DNA of 64,000 nucleotides. Source: Cycloclasticus sp. 46_120_T64 (GTDB taxonomy: Bacteria > Pseudomonadota > Gammaproteobacteria > Methylococcales > Cycloclasticaceae). Below, piece by piece: positions 47,597 to 57,969 of this stretch (position 1 is its first letter; every line of letters begins with the position of its first letter). Below the pieces are notes generated by a model, which was not told the origin of the DNA, made no database searches, and saw only the letters and a list, made by a program, of their open reading frames with translations. The DNA is taken from positions 1 through 64,000 of the forward strand of contig MAAM01000009.1 in the NCBI GenBank assembly GCA_002162695.1. The letters are read 5' to 3'. The translations under genes and the position numbers were made by a program.

Positions 47597-49276
47597 ATGG
47601 CGACTCCAGCTCAGCAAGCAATACAAGTTTCTCAAACCAATACGATGTTACGCCAGCTAGGCGTGATGGTCGCTTTGGCGGTGAGTGTCGCTTTAGGTGT
47701 GGCGGTTGTGTTGTGGTCGCAAACGCCCAATTATAGTTTGTTGTATAGCAACCTCGGTGACCGAGAGCTGAGTGTAGTGGTGTCGGGTTTACAGCAATCT
47801 GGGGTGGAATATAAGCTGGATGCTGGTTCGGGTGCTGTTTTAGTGCCGTCCTCGCAGGTGGACGAATTGCGTTTGAAAATGGCGGGCCTAGGGCTGCCTC
47901 GTGGCGGCGGTCAGGGTTTTGAGTTGTTGGAGAAAGATACCGGTTTTGGGGCCAGTCATTCCATTGAAAAAGTACGTATCCAGCGCGCCCTAGAAGGGGA
48001 AATTGCCCGTTCCATTGTGACTATCCAAAGCGTGCGTTCAGCGCGGGTTTTGTTGGCTGTACCGAAACAATCGGTGTTCTTGAGGCACCGTAAAAAACCG
48101 AGTGCCTCGGTGGTCGTCGATATGCACCAAGGGCGCAGCCTGCAAAAGGGCGAAGTTGCAGCTATTTTGCACTTAGTTTCTTCTGCTGTCCCGCAGCTAG
48201 ACGCGACGCAGGTGACGATTGTTGACCAAAAAGGAACCTTGTTGAGTTCGCGGGTGTCAAATGATTCGATGGCGATGACCAGTAATCAATTTGAGTATAA
48301 ACAAGGCGTGGAAAATCACTTGATTGATCGCGTTGAGGGTATTTTGCTGCCGATTGTTGGTTCCGGTGCGATCCGTGCATCGGCATCGGTCGATGTGGAC
48401 TTCACCGTTACCGAGCAAACTCAGGAACAATATAACCCAGACTTGCCTTCATTGCGCAGCGAGCAAGTAACCGAAGAACAAAGCAGTTTGGCTGGAGCGA
48501 TGGGAATTCCCGGAGCGTTATCGAACCAGCCGCCCGCCGGTGGTGTTGCACCCGAAGAAGCCACGGCTGAGGGCGCTAATGAAGCAGCGACGGGTTCGAT
48601 GAATATCAATAAGCGGGCGATTAAGAACTATGAGTTAGATAAGAAGGTGAGTCATACTAAATTATCGACTGGGCGTTTAAAGCGGGTTACCGTGGCGGTG
48701 GTGATTGATCATAAACAGGCGGTGTCGGCGGAAGGCGTGGTTAGCGCAGAGGCTTATACGGATGATGAGTTGGCAAAACTAACCGCCCTGGTTAAGGAGT
48801 CAATTGGCTACAATGAATTGCGCGGTGATAGCGTGACGGTGACGAACTTGAAGTTTAAACAGCCCGAGGTGCCTGCGCCGTTACCAGAAATACCTTTAAT
48901 GGAGCAAGCTTGGGTATTGGATGCGGCCAAGCAGGCGGTCGGTGTGGTGTTTGCCTTAATTCTGATTTTTGTGGTGTTAAAACCTACTATTAAAAGTTTA
49001 TTGGCAAAACCAACGGTTGCTATGGCGGCTAACCAAGAAGGCATGGTAGGCGCCGATGGGATGCCTATGCTGACTGGCGGTGCTGGAAACCCTAATATGG
49101 CGGCAGGTCAAGCCGGAGCGGATGGCATGTTAGCGCTGGAAGATGACGCTGAGCTGATGAAATTAGAAGCACCTAAAAGTTATGAACAACGCTTAGAAAT
49201 GGCACAAAAAATAGCGGGCGAAGACCCTAAACGAGTGGCGCAAGTCATGAAAACGTGGATACAAGATAATGGCTGA
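47597..49276 (+). CDS. fliF: Flagellar MS-ring protein FliF
   Basis: Inner-membrane ring on which the basal body is built. The 559-residue protein has membrane segments near residues 24-44 and 442-462, the YscJ/FliF domain with LLYSNLGDRE and the ring-building periplasmic part between them, and a C-terminal FliG-binding tail. It overlaps fliG by 8 bases. Confidence 0.97.
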   Translation: MATPAQQAIQVSQTNTMLRQLGVMVALAVSVALGVAVVLWSQTPNYSLLYSNLGDRELSVVVSGLQQSGVEYKLDAGSGAVLVPSSQVDELRLKMAGLGLPRGGGQGFELLEKDTGFGASHSIEKVRIQRALEGEIARSIVTIQSVRSARVLLAVPKQSVFLRHRKKPSASVVVDMHQGRSLQKGEVAAILHLVSSAVPQLDATQVTIVDQKGTLLSSRVSNDSMAMTSNQFEYKQGVENHLIDRVEGILLPIVGSGAIRASASVDVDFTVTEQTQEQYNPDLPSLRSEQVTEEQSSLAGAMGIPGALSNQPPAGGVAPEEATAEGANEAATGSMNINKRAIKNYELDKKVSHTKLSTGRLKRVTVAVVIDHKQAVSAEGVVSAEAYTDDELAKLTALVKESIGYNELRGDSVTVTNLKFKQPEVPAPLPEIPLMEQAWVLDAAKQAVGVVFALILIFVVLKPTIKSLLAKPTVAMAANQEGMVGADGMPMLTGGAGNPNMAAGQAGADGMLALEDDAELMKLEAPKSYEQRLEMAQKIAGEDPKRVAQVMKTWIQDNG

Positions 49277-50285
49277 AGAAGAAGAGAAAGAGCTAAACGG
49301 TGTCTCGAAGGCGGCGGTTCTATTGTTATCCTTAGGTGAGGAACACGCCGCTGGGGTGATGAAACATATGGGGCCAAAAGAAGTGCAAATGGTGGGCGCT
49401 GCGATGGCGTCATTGGAAAATATCACCACTGAAACATTAGATGTGGTTGTTGGGCACTTTATCGGTACTATTGGTGGGCAAACCGCCTTAGGCATCGACT
49501 CAGATAAATACATTAAAAATGTGCTGACCAATGCCTTGGGTGCCGATAAGGCCGGCGGTGTTATTGATCGTATTTTATTGGGGCGTAACTCGAAGGGGTT
49601 GGAGCAGCTGAAGTGGATGGACCCTCGTTCAATTGCCGACTTAATTCGTTTGGAGCACCCGCAAATTATTGCGATTGTTTTATCTTACTTAGACAGTGAT
49701 CAAGCAGCGGAAACCCTGAGTTTCCTAGCGCCTAGGTTGAGGCCTGATGTGTTGATGCGGGTGGCGGTGCTGGAGGGTGTGCAGCCGGATGCCTTACAGG
49801 AATTAGATACGATCATGGAGAAACAGCTGTCGGGCAATACCGGGGCGCAATCGGCGACCATGGGCGGGATTCAAACGGCGGCTAATATTTTGAACTTTAT
49901 GGAAGGTTCGGTCAGTGGTGAGTTAATTGATGCGGTGGTTGAGGCCGATGAAGAGGTCGGGCAAAAAATTCAAGATAAAATGTTTGTATTTGCTAACCTG
50001 CTGGACGTCGATGATCGCGGAATTCAGGGGTTGTTAAAAGAAGTGTCGACGGATGTGTTAACACTGGCACTGCGTGGTGCCGAAGGAGAATTAAAAGAGA
50101 AAATTTTTGCTAATATGTCGAAACGCGCTGCGGAAATGCTGCGTGACGATATGGAAGCGGCGCCACCGGCTAAAATCACCGATGTGGAAGCCGCACAAAA
50201 AGAAGTGTTGATTATTGCTAGACGTTTATCTGACTCAGGTGAAATCTCATTAGGTGGTGCTGGCGGAGGTGAGGCTCTTGTCTAA
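49269..50285 (+). CDS. fliG: Flagellar motor switch protein FliG
   Basis: Rotor protein that meets the stator and the switch. The 338-residue protein has the N-terminal FliF-binding part (LNGVSKAAVLLLSLGEEHA), the EHPQ motif (LEHPQIIAIVL) and a C-terminal torque domain with the charged helix residues (LRGAEGELKEKIFANMSKRAAEML). The start lies within the end of fliF. Confidence 0.97.
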   Translation: MAEEEEKELNGVSKAAVLLLSLGEEHAAGVMKHMGPKEVQMVGAAMASLENITTETLDVVVGHFIGTIGGQTALGIDSDKYIKNVLTNALGADKAGGVIDRILLGRNSKGLEQLKWMDPRSIADLIRLEHPQIIAIVLSYLDSDQAAETLSFLAPRLRPDVLMRVAVLEGVQPDALQELDTIMEKQLSGNTGAQSATMGGIQTAANILNFMEGSVSGELIDAVVEADEEVGQKIQDKMFVFANLLDVDDRGIQGLLKEVSTDVLTLALRGAEGELKEKIFANMSKRAAEMLRDDMEAAPPAKITDVEAAQKEVLIIARRLSDSGEISLGGAGGGEALV

Positions 50286-50919
50286 TTCAGAGTTTAATGA
50301 AGAAAACGATGTTAAGAGCTGGGCATTCCCAGCCTTTTCTGCGGGTGAGTCGGTGGAGGTTGACCTGGCTCAAGTGCGAGCGCCGACTGCAGGTGACCTA
50401 GAACAACTACAGCAACAAGCTAAGCAGGAAGCGTCGGCGAAGGGTTATGAAGAAGGCTTGGCTAAAGGTTTGCAGGCCGCCGAGTCGCAGGTCGCGCAAA
50501 CATTGAATACGTTTGACTCGGTGATGCGTTCCTTGGCGGTGCCTTTTGACGAGTTTGATGAGCGTGTTGAAAATGAAATTGCCGGTTTAGCGGTGCAGAT
50601 TGCTCGACAATTGGTCCGGCGCGAATTAAAGGCCGATTCTGGCGAAGTGGTTGGGGTGGTTAAAGAAGCACTGGCGGCACTACCTTCAAGTTCACAGCAT
50701 ATCCGTTTGTTTTTGCACCCCGACGATAGTTCGATTGTTAAGTCGGCCTTATCGTTAGAGGGCTCCGATGATGCGCGTTGGACGGTGCTGAATGACCCGA
50801 CGGTGAGTCGGGGTGGTTGCCGAGTCGAGACCGATGCCTCAACAATTGATGCCAGTGTGGAAAATAGATTGGCAGCGATTATTGCTCAGGCTCTGGGTGA
50901 TGAGCGGTCAGGGTCATGA
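50278..50919 (+). CDS. fliH: Flagellar assembly protein FliH
   Basis: Negative regulator and stalk partner of the export ATPase FliI. A TTG at 50278 is the best start: GGAGGTGAGG lies 4 bases before it, whereas upstream GTG codons in the same frame have no such site and lie within fliG. This gives 213 residues, overlapping the fliG stop by 8 bases. The protein has a Glu/Gln-rich helical N-terminal half and a C-terminal V-type-ATPase-E-like domain (VQIARQLVRRELKADSGEVVGVVKEALAALP, about 110-140). Confidence 0.9.
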   Translation: MSNSEFNEENDVKSWAFPAFSAGESVEVDLAQVRAPTAGDLEQLQQQAKQEASAKGYEEGLAKGLQAAESQVAQTLNTFDSVMRSLAVPFDEFDERVENEIAGLAVQIARQLVRRELKADSGEVVGVVKEALAALPSSSQHIRLFLHPDDSSIVKSALSLEGSDDARWTVLNDPTVSRGGCRVETDASTIDASVENRLAAIIAQALGDERSGS

Positions 50920-52304
50920 AGCAGCCTGATTTTGTAACACGACGTGCCGATAAGTGGCGCAGTCGTCTGCAGGATTATACGCAACGCATTGCCAAACCGA
51001 AGCCGATGCTGGTTGAAGGGAAATTAACTCGAATGGTTGGGTTGACCTTGGAAGCGATTGGTTGTCGCTCGACTATTGGTGGTCGCTGCATGATTGAAAC
51101 CGTGGATGGTCGCCGCATCGAGGCGGAGGTGGTGGGCTTTTCCGGTGAGCGCTTGTTTTTAATGCCAACGGGCGATATCAGGGGGCTGGAGCAAGACTGT
51201 CGGGTCATTCCGCTGGGGCTGACGAGTGTCGCGCATGTTGGGCCTGCGTTGCTCGGCCGAGTCATCGATGGCGGCGGCAAACCATTGGACGGGGGTGGCG
51301 CTATTCATACTACCGATACCATGCCCTTGCACGGTCGGTCGATAAACCCTTTGGGGCGAAAGCCGATAGATGAACCCTTGGACGTTGGGGTTCGGGCAAT
51401 TAATTCATTACTCACAGTGGGGCGAGGTCAGCGCTTGGGTTTGTTTGCCGGCAGTGGGGTGGGTAAAAGTGTGTTACTAGGGATGATGACGCGTTATACC
51501 AAGGCCGATATTATCGTCGTGGGTTTAATTGGCGAAAGGGGACGGGAGGTTAGCGAGTTTGTACGAAAAACCTTGGGCCCAGAAGGCATGGCGCGCTCGG
51601 TGGTGGTTGCTTCGCCGGCCGATGATCCGCCGTTGATGCGGATGCATGGTGCGATGTTAGCAACTAGCATCGCTGAGTATTTTCGCGACCAGGGTAAAAA
51701 TGTTTTATTGCTGATGGATTCTCTAACCCGTTATGCACAGGCGCAACGAGAAATAGCCTTGGCGATTAATGAGCCACCGGCAACGAAGGGTTATCCGCCG
51801 TCTGTGTTTAGTAAATTACCGAGCCTGGTGGAACGAGCGGGTAACTCTGATGTGGGTGAGGGTTCGATTACCGCCTTTTATACCGTATTAACTGAAGGTG
51901 ACGACGCGAATGATCCCATTTCAGACGCTAGTCGAGCGATTCTTGATGGCCATGTGCACTTGTCGAGGGGCTTGGCCGAAGCGGGGCACTTCCCGGCGAT
52001 AGATATGGAGGCTTCGGTCAGCCGCTTGATGAACGAAGTGGTGCCATTGGAGCACCAAGATATGGCGAGGACGTTTAAAAAGGTTAATTCAACGTATCAA
52101 CAAAATGTTGATTTAATTAATGTGGGGGCGTACCAAGCGGGCTCTAACTCGCTGGTCGACCAGGCGATAGGCATGCATACGCCGATGTTGGACTTTTTAC
52201 AGCAAGGGGCGCATGAAGCGGTAGACTTTTCACAAAGCCTTGCTGGGTTGCAGCAAGTGCTGGAACGAGGTCAGGTGTTAACACCGCCTGAAAATAGATC
52301 ATGA
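50916..52304 (+). CDS. fliI: Flagellum-specific ATPase FliI
   Basis: Drives type III export of flagellar parts. The 462-residue F1-beta-like protein has Walker A GSGVGKS (about 184-190), the GLIGERGREV segment and Walker B LLLMDSLTR. It overlaps fliH and fliJ by 4 bases each (ATGA), so the three are translationally coupled. Confidence 0.97.
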   Translation: MKQPDFVTRRADKWRSRLQDYTQRIAKPKPMLVEGKLTRMVGLTLEAIGCRSTIGGRCMIETVDGRRIEAEVVGFSGERLFLMPTGDIRGLEQDCRVIPLGLTSVAHVGPALLGRVIDGGGKPLDGGGAIHTTDTMPLHGRSINPLGRKPIDEPLDVGVRAINSLLTVGRGQRLGLFAGSGVGKSVLLGMMTRYTKADIIVVGLIGERGREVSEFVRKTLGPEGMARSVVVASPADDPPLMRMHGAMLATSIAEYFRDQGKNVLLLMDSLTRYAQAQREIALAINEPPATKGYPPSVFSKLPSLVERAGNSDVGEGSITAFYTVLTEGDDANDPISDASRAILDGHVHLSRGLAEAGHFPAIDMEASVSRLMNEVVPLEHQDMARTFKKVNSTYQQNVDLINVGAYQAGSNSLVDQAIGMHTPMLDFLQQGAHEAVDFSQSLAGLQQVLERGQVLTPPENRS

Positions 52305-52747
52305 CGACAAAGCTAAAAAAATCCAAGCGCTTTCAGCCGGTGAAACAAATTGCGGAACATAAAGAGGCCGCCGCGGCCACCCAGATGCAACAATCAGCGC
52401 AAGCGCAGCAGGCATCTGTGCAACAGCTAAATCAATTGCAAGCCTATCGAGAAGACTATGTTTCGCAGTTTAAGACGAAAGGGAAGTCTGGTATGTCGGC
52501 GATGATGTTGCATGAATATCAGTCTTTTGTGCAAAAACTCGATCGGGCGATTGATGAGCAAACAAAGCACGTTAGTCAGGCTGGACAGCAGCTTGATGGG
52601 CATAAACAAGCGTTTAAACATAGCCATAGTCGGCGAAAAGTTGTCGATAAGCTCATTCATAAATCAAAAAAAGAAGAGGCCTTTGCCGCCGATAAGCAGG
52701 AGCAAAAGGTGGCCGACGACAGGGTTATTAAGGGGCGTCCACGTTAG
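52301..52747 (+). CDS. fliJ: Flagellar export protein FliJ
   Basis: Soluble export chaperone of 148 residues, predicted to be a long antiparallel coiled coil rich in Gln, Lys and Ala, starting KSKRFQPVKQIAEHKE as in other FliJ proteins. The identification rests on this N-terminus, size and position after fliI. The usual downstream genes fliK and fliLMNOPQR do not follow; the oad operon does. Confidence 0.9.
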   Translation: MTTKLKKSKRFQPVKQIAEHKEAAAATQMQQSAQAQQASVQQLNQLQAYREDYVSQFKTKGKSGMSAMMLHEYQSFVQKLDRAIDEQTKHVSQAGQQLDGHKQAFKHSHSRRKVVDKLIHKSKKEEAFAADKQEQKVADDRVIKGRPR

Positions 52748-52887
52748 CCATAAATACGGCTGATTTGCTTGTAGGGCACTGCTGGTCAGGGTTTTCGCGG
52801 TTATCTTTGGTTATTATCTGCGGCTATAAATTACTTCAGCTATCAGCTAAAGCTGCCCTCGATTAGAATTCTCCATGGAAAATGGCT

Positions 52888-52893
52888 TATAAT
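52888..52893 (+). promoter_or_regulatory. Candidate -10 element directly upstream of oadG
   Basis: A perfect TATAAT ends 6 bases before the probable oadG ATG at 52900, and no ribosome binding site is visible. If used, the transcript would start at or next to the ATG and be leaderless. No good -35 accompanies it. An alternative TATAAA at 52825-52830 with TTATCT at 52801-52806 (18-base gap) is also possible. Confidence 0.35.
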
Positions 52894-52899
52894 GCGCCG

Positions 52900-53133
52900 A
52901 TGAATATTTCAAATTTAATAGATCAAGGCCTTAACTTAATGATGCTTGGGATGGGGATGGTATTCTTCATCTTAGGTTTGTTGGTGATTATCATTAAAGT
53001 GGTTTCAAATATCCTTATGCGATATGAACCTACGGTAACTGGACCACAAGTTAAAACTCAAGGACCCGCCAAAATTGATGATGATGTCGTGACCGCGATA
53101 TCTATTGCCATTCAACGTTTTCGTTCTAAATAA
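52900..53133 (+). CDS. oadG: Oxaloacetate decarboxylase gamma subunit
   Basis: Small membrane subunit that assembles the alpha and beta subunits of the sodium-pumping decarboxylase. The preferred start (52900) gives 77 residues: a membrane segment (about 10-32), then a cytoplasmic tail. The frame also has an ATG at 52882 (83 residues); neither has a clear ribosome binding site, but other OadG proteins start just before the membrane segment. It lies 9 bases before oadA. Confidence 0.88.
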   Translation: MNISNLIDQGLNLMMLGMGMVFFILGLLVIIIKVVSNILMRYEPTVTGPQVKTQGPAKIDDDVVTAISIAIQRFRSK

Positions 53134-53142
53134 TAAAAAATT

Positions 53143-54927
53143 ATGACTAATCCATTAAAAATCACCGATGTTGTGCTGCGTGACGCGCATCAATCTTTGT
53201 TTGCAACGCGCCTGCGCATTGAGGACATGTTACCTATCGCCGAAAAGCTGGATAAAATTGGCTACTGGTCACTTGAAACCTGGGGTGGCGCAACGTTTGA
53301 CGCCTGCATTCGTTATTTAGGCGAAGACCCATGGGAGCGTTTGCGGTTACTGAAACAAGCGATGCCTAATACCCAGCAGCAAATGTTATTACGTGGGCAA
53401 AACTTACTGGGTTATCGGCATTATGCTGATGACGTGGTGAATAAATTTGTTGAGCGTGCGGCAGACAATGGGATGGACGTTTTCCGTATCTTTGATGCGA
53501 TGAATGATGTGCGTAACCTCGATACCGCGATCAAGGCAACAGTGGCTGTAGGTAAACACGCGCAAGGCACAATTTCTTATACCGAGAGTCCGGTACATAC
53601 CCTCGATGGGTGGGTGACGATGGGCAAACAATTAGAAGATGCCGGTTGCCATTCGATTGCGATTAAAGATATGGCGGGTTTGTTGAAACCGTACGACGCG
53701 GAAGAATTGGTTAAACGTTTAAAAGCTTCGTGCGACGTACCTATCGCCCTGCATTGTCATGCGACGACAGGAATGAGCGTGGCAACATGTTTAAAAGCGG
53801 TCGATGCTGGACTAGACATGCTAGATACGGCGATCTCTTCAATGAGTATGACCTATGGTCATTCGCCGACCGAGACCTTCATTGCGATGTTAGAGGGTAC
53901 GGACCGAGCAACTGGCTTAGATATTGAGAAAGTGGAAGAAATTGCCGCTTACTTTAGAGAAGTACGGCCTAAATATGCACAGTTTGAAGGTTCACTGAGA
54001 GGTGTAGACTCTCGGATTTTAATTGCTCAAGTGCCTGGTGGTATGTTGACCAACCTTGAAAGTCAGTTAAAACAGCAAAATGCAGGCGACAAGATTGATG
54101 AGGTGTTAGCCGAAATTCCAGCGGTGCGTAAAGACTTAGGTTATTTACCGTTGGTAACACCCACTTCACAGATTGTTGGCACTCAAGCGGTGATGAACGT
54201 GCTGATGGGTGAACGTTATAAATCGATCAGCAAAGAAACGGCCGGTGTATTAAAAGGCGAATATGGTTTAACTCCAGCGGCGGTGGATGCAGAATTGCAA
54301 ACACGGGTTTTAGAAGGCGCCGAGGCGATTACTTGTCGCCCAGCTGATCTGATTGATGATGAATTAGATCAATTGCTTGTCGAGTTGGAAACCAAGGCAA
54401 AAGAAGACAGCTTGGAGCTTGCCGAGCACGTCATCGATGATGTGCTGACCTATGCTTTATTTCCGCAAGTGGGTTTGGACTTCATTAAAAATAGAAATAA
54501 CCCAGATGCGTTCGAACCTGTGCCAAGTGGTGTGACGACGGTTAGCAGCGAAGCTAAGGCGAATGAAAACTATGATGTTGAGGTTAATGGCAAGCTTTAT
54601 CAGGTCGAAGTCGGCCCGAGTGGCAGCATTGAAAACCTAGTCGCGGCGCAGTCAGCGATACCCGTTGCCGCTCCGGCTCCGAGTCAGCCTGCGCCAGCGG
54701 GCCCTTATTGCCAGAACGACCCATTAATCTCACCGATGGCGGGCAATATCATCAGGATTGCAGTCGCTAGAGGCGATGATGTGCATGAAGGTGACGTGGT
54801 GATTATTCTGGAAGCGATGAAAATGGAAACGGAAATAAGGGCTCATATGGAAGGTCAGATTTCAGATATTTTTGTTAAAGAAGGCGAGTCCATTCCAGCG
54901 GGCGCACCTTTAATTCTAATTTGCTAA
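53143..54927 (+). CDS. oadA: Oxaloacetate decarboxylase alpha subunit (biotin carboxyltransferase)
   Basis: Transfers CO2 from oxaloacetate to biotin. The 594-residue protein has an HMGL-like TIM barrel starting [16 protein letters not shown], the conserved [12 protein letters not shown] region, a Pro/Ala-rich linker (about 500-525) and a C-terminal biotinyl domain with the target lysine in EAMKMET. Close relatives serve as pyruvate carboxylase subunit B, but oadG and oadB on either side show this is the sodium pump. Confidence 0.96.
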   Translation: MTNPLKITDVVLRDAHQSLFATRLRIEDMLPIAEKLDKIGYWSLETWGGATFDACIRYLGEDPWERLRLLKQAMPNTQQQMLLRGQNLLGYRHYADDVVNKFVERAADNGMDVFRIFDAMNDVRNLDTAIKATVAVGKHAQGTISYTESPVHTLDGWVTMGKQLEDAGCHSIAIKDMAGLLKPYDAEELVKRLKASCDVPIALHCHATTGMSVATCLKAVDAGLDMLDTAISSMSMTYGHSPTETFIAMLEGTDRATGLDIEKVEEIAAYFREVRPKYAQFEGSLRGVDSRILIAQVPGGMLTNLESQLKQQNAGDKIDEVLAEIPAVRKDLGYLPLVTPTSQIVGTQAVMNVLMGERYKSISKETAGVLKGEYGLTPAAVDAELQTRVLEGAEAITCRPADLIDDELDQLLVELETKAKEDSLELAEHVIDDVLTYALFPQVGLDFIKNRNNPDAFEPVPSGVTTVSSEAKANENYDVEVNGKLYQVEVGPSGSIENLVAAQSAIPVAAPAPSQPAPAGPYCQNDPLISPMAGNIIRIAVARGDDVHEGDVVIILEAMKMETEIRAHMEGQISDIFVKEGESIPAGAPLILIC

Positions 54928-54938
54928 GGTAAATAAAA

Positions 54939-56075
54939 ATGGACAGTGGTGTACTACAAATTTGGCAATCAACAGGGATTGCTAATTTCGAATGGGGTAA
55001 TCTGTTAATGATAGCCATCGGCTTATTGTTAATATACTTGGCGATTGCTAAGAATTTTGAACCCTTATTATTATTGCCGATTGGTTTTGGTGGGATTTTG
55101 GCCAATATTCCGATTGCCGGTATCAGTGGGCCGGATGGTTTGCTGGGTATTTTGTACCATATGGGGGTTGATACGGGCTTGTTTCCGCTATTAATCTTCA
55201 TGGGGGTTGGGGCCTTAACCGACTTCGGGGCCTTGATCGCGATGCCGAGCCTATTGGTGCTTGGCGCAGCAGCCCAGTTTGGTATCTTTGCGACCTTGAT
55301 CGGTGCTTTGGCGATGAACCTCATTCCAGGCATGGAGTTTAGCTTGTCCGATGCCTCCGCCATTGCCATTATTGGTGGTGCCGATGGACCGACGGCAATT
55401 TTCTTAGCCTCGAAACTAGCCCCTGATTTATTGGGTGCTATTGCGGTAGCTGCTTACTCTTATATGGCCTTAGTGCCGCTGATTCAGCCTCCTATTATGC
55501 GAGCGCTGACCACCGAGGCTGAGCGTAAGGTTGAAATGAAGCACTTACGCCACGTGAGTAAGAAAGAACGAATCGTCTTTCCGCTTATCGTACTCACCGT
55601 GGTTATTTTGTTTTTACCCGCGTCGGCACCGTTGATTGGTATGTTGGCCTTCGGTAATTTAATGCGTGAAAGTGGGGTGGTCGATCGTTTGAGCTCAACC
55701 GCGCAGAATGAGTTAATTAATATCGTGACGATTTTCTTAGGCCTAGCAGTCGGCTCTAAATTGTCGGCTGATAAATTCTTAAATGCTGAAACACTGGGTA
55801 TCTTGGTGCTGGGTATGGCGGCGTTTTCAATTGGTACCGCCGGTGGTCTGTTGATGGGTAAAGTGATGCATAGACTTACGGGTGGCCGAGTTAATCCGTT
55901 AATTGGTGCGGCTGGTGTGTCGGCGGTTCCTATGGCGGCTCGAGTCGTTAATAAGGTTGGTCAGGAATCGAATCCGCATAACTTCTTGTTAATGCATGCG
56001 ATGGGGCCTAACGTGGCTGGAGTGATTGGCTCCGCGGTTGCGGCGGGTGTGTTATTAGCGATTGTTGGTGACTAA
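54939..56075 (+). CDS. oadB: Oxaloacetate decarboxylase beta subunit (Na+ pump)
   Basis: Integral membrane subunit that decarboxylates carboxybiotin and exports Na+. The 378-residue protein has about ten hydrophobic segments and the family motifs [24 protein letters not shown] (with the Asp implicated in Na+ transport) and [20 protein letters not shown]. It follows oadA by 11 bases and ends the operon. Confidence 0.96.
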   Translation: MDSGVLQIWQSTGIANFEWGNLLMIAIGLLLIYLAIAKNFEPLLLLPIGFGGILANIPIAGISGPDGLLGILYHMGVDTGLFPLLIFMGVGALTDFGALIAMPSLLVLGAAAQFGIFATLIGALAMNLIPGMEFSLSDASAIAIIGGADGPTAIFLASKLAPDLLGAIAVAAYSYMALVPLIQPPIMRALTTEAERKVEMKHLRHVSKKERIVFPLIVLTVVILFLPASAPLIGMLAFGNLMRESGVVDRLSSTAQNELINIVTIFLGLAVGSKLSADKFLNAETLGILVLGMAAFSIGTAGGLLMGKVMHRLTGGRVNPLIGAAGVSAVPMAARVVNKVGQESNPHNFLLMHAMGPNVAGVIGSAVAAGVLLAIVGD

Positions 56076-56086
56076 GGCTTAACGAA

Positions 56087-56126
56087 CCAACATTAGACCC
56101 GCATCACTAAGCGAGTTTAATGTTGG
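56087..56126 (+). terminator. Stem-loop after oadB
   Basis: CCAACATTA (56087-56095) and TAATGTTGG (56118-56126) are exactly complementary around a 22-base loop that itself contains CGC/GCG. It starts 11 bases after the oadB stop codon but lacks a T-run. It may be a 3' stabilising hairpin or a Rho-dependent end. The rest of the 264-base gap to dusA shows nothing clear. Confidence 0.45.
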
Positions 56127-56339
56127 AGAAGTCTGCTTCTGCCGCTATCTGGATTGCTGTCAATGACGTGACGCTCATTTAGCTAGCGGTTTGTGCTGAT
56201 GACGACCGCCTTTTTCGTATGTGGCGAATGATGGCAATAAAAACCCATACTTGATGATGTCAGTACGCCAACAATAATGGCGCACTAATATACGATTAAT
56301 TAATCCGCTAACGCATGAACATAATACGTCTCGCCCCTC

Positions 56340-57347
56340 GTGAATAAAACAAACTGTATACATACGCTATCTGTTGCGCCGATGATGGAGTGGACGGATC
56401 GACATTGCCGTTATTTTCACCGAATTTTATCGCCAAACTCTTTGTTATACACCGAGATGGTCACCACTGGTGCTTTGTTATACGGTGATCGGCAACGCTT
56501 TTTATTACGTGATGACTTTGAGCAAAGCGTCGCCTTGCAGCTAGGCGGTAGTGACCCTGCAGCGATGACTATGTCGGCTAAATTTGCTCAGGATGCCGGC
56601 TTTCACGAGGTGAATATTAATGTTGGCTGCCCGAGTGATCGGGTGCAAAGCGGTCGCATTGGCGCGTGTTTGATGGCCGAAGCCGAATTAGTGGCGCAAT
56701 GCGTGGCTGAGATGCGCGCGAAGGTGGATATACCGATAACGGTTAAAACGCGTATTGGTATCGATGACGAGGACTCACTGCAGTTTTTGTTGGACTTCGT
56801 TGGCACGGTTAGCGAGGCTGGCTGTGATACCTTTATTATTCATGCCCGCAAGGCGATTTTACAAGGTTTATCGCCGAAGGAAAATAGAACCATACCCCCG
56901 TTGAATTATCCGCGCGTTTATCAGCTGAAAGCGACGTTTCCCGAATTAACGGTGGTGCTCAATGGAGGGGTCAATAGCATAGACGGCATTCAGCAGCACT
57001 TGCGCTTACTGGACGGGGTTATGATTGGCCGTGAAGCCTATCATAACCCGTTCTTTTTGACCCAGGTCGAGCAACAGTTGTTTGCGCAGGCACCTACGAC
57101 AAGGCTGGCGGTACTCGAACGTTTTATCCCTTATATCGAACGACAACTGAGTTTAGGGGTTCGTTTGCAGAATATCACCCGACATATTCTCGGTTTGTTT
57201 GCTGGTCAAGCCGGCGGTAAGCACTGGCGTCGCTACCTAAGCGATCACGCTCGATTGAAAAACGCTGGTCCAGAGGTGTTGTTAGAGGCGTTCGATGCAA
57301 TGAAACCCCATAACTCCGATTTAGACGCTGGCGCTAGCAGTAATTAA
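56340..57347 (+). CDS. dusA: tRNA-dihydrouridine(20/20a) synthase DusA
   Basis: FMN enzyme reducing uridine in the tRNA D-loop. The 335-residue protein begins just before SVAPMMEWTDRHCR, the DusA hallmark, and carries the catalytic Cys in NVGCPSDRVQSGRIGACL, plus HARKAILQGLSPKENR. The GTG start has no good ribosome binding site, but the conserved N-terminus requires a start at or near here. Confidence 0.95.
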   Translation: MNKTNCIHTLSVAPMMEWTDRHCRYFHRILSPNSLLYTEMVTTGALLYGDRQRFLLRDDFEQSVALQLGGSDPAAMTMSAKFAQDAGFHEVNINVGCPSDRVQSGRIGACLMAEAELVAQCVAEMRAKVDIPITVKTRIGIDDEDSLQFLLDFVGTVSEAGCDTFIIHARKAILQGLSPKENRTIPPLNYPRVYQLKATFPELTVVLNGGVNSIDGIQQHLRLLDGVMIGREAYHNPFFLTQVEQQLFAQAPTTRLAVLERFIPYIERQLSLGVRLQNITRHILGLFAGQAGGKHWRRYLSDHARLKNAGPEVLLEAFDAMKPHNSDLDAGASSN

Positions 57348-57408
57348 TTAGCTCGAAGCGAACGATTAAACGGTATACTTTTTAACATTATTAATTTTAT
57401 TTAGACGC

Positions 57409-57957
57409 ATGGAAAAACTGTACAAACAAATTATTTCTGATATCGGTGAAGATGTAGAGCGCCAAGGCTTAGTGGATACACCGAAACGGGCGGCAAAAGC
57501 GATGTCATTTTTAACCAGCGGCTATGGTGAAAGCTTGGATGACATCGTCAATGGCGCCGTTTTTGATTCCGCTGCGGATGATATGGTGATCGTTAAAAAT
57601 ATCGAATTGTATTCGATGTGTGAACACCATTTACTGCCATTTATTGGTAAGTGTCACGTCGCATACTTACCCGACGGTAAAGTGTTAGGCTTATCCAAGG
57701 TCGCGCGTATCGTTGATATGTATGCACGACGGTTGCAAATTCAGGAACAACTCACCACCGAAATAGCCGACTCAATTCTACAAGTGACCGAGGCTAAGGG
57801 AGTGGCGGTTGTCGTTGAAGCGCAGCACTTATGTATGATGATGCGAGGAGTAGAAAAACAAAACTCACAAATGACAACCTCAAGCATGTTAGGGCAATTT
57901 CGGCATAATTCTGAAACCCGCGCAGAGTTCTTGAGCTTGCTTAGGATGGGACAATAA
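57409..57957 (+). CDS. folE: GTP cyclohydrolase I
   Basis: Converts GTP to 7,8-dihydroneopterin triphosphate for folate, and also supplies the queuosine pathway in which queF (3145-3534) acts. The 182-residue zinc enzyme has the metal ligands in CEHHLLPF and [10 protein letters not shown], and the substrate motif [15 protein letters not shown] at 57374-57379 is a possible -10. hemH follows by 12 bases. Confidence 0.96.
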   Translation: MEKLYKQIISDIGEDVERQGLVDTPKRAAKAMSFLTSGYGESLDDIVNGAVFDSAADDMVIVKNIELYSMCEHHLLPFIGKCHVAYLPDGKVLGLSKVARIVDMYARRLQIQEQLTTEIADSILQVTEAKGVAVVVEAQHLCMMMRGVEKQNSQMTTSSMLGQFRHNSETRAEFLSLLRMGQ

Positions 57958-57969
57958 AGGCAAGCCTAT

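Noticed and set aside
56175-56363. 62-residue minus-strand frame between oadB and dusA
   Set aside because: No ribosome binding site, no family features and it runs into the dusA start.
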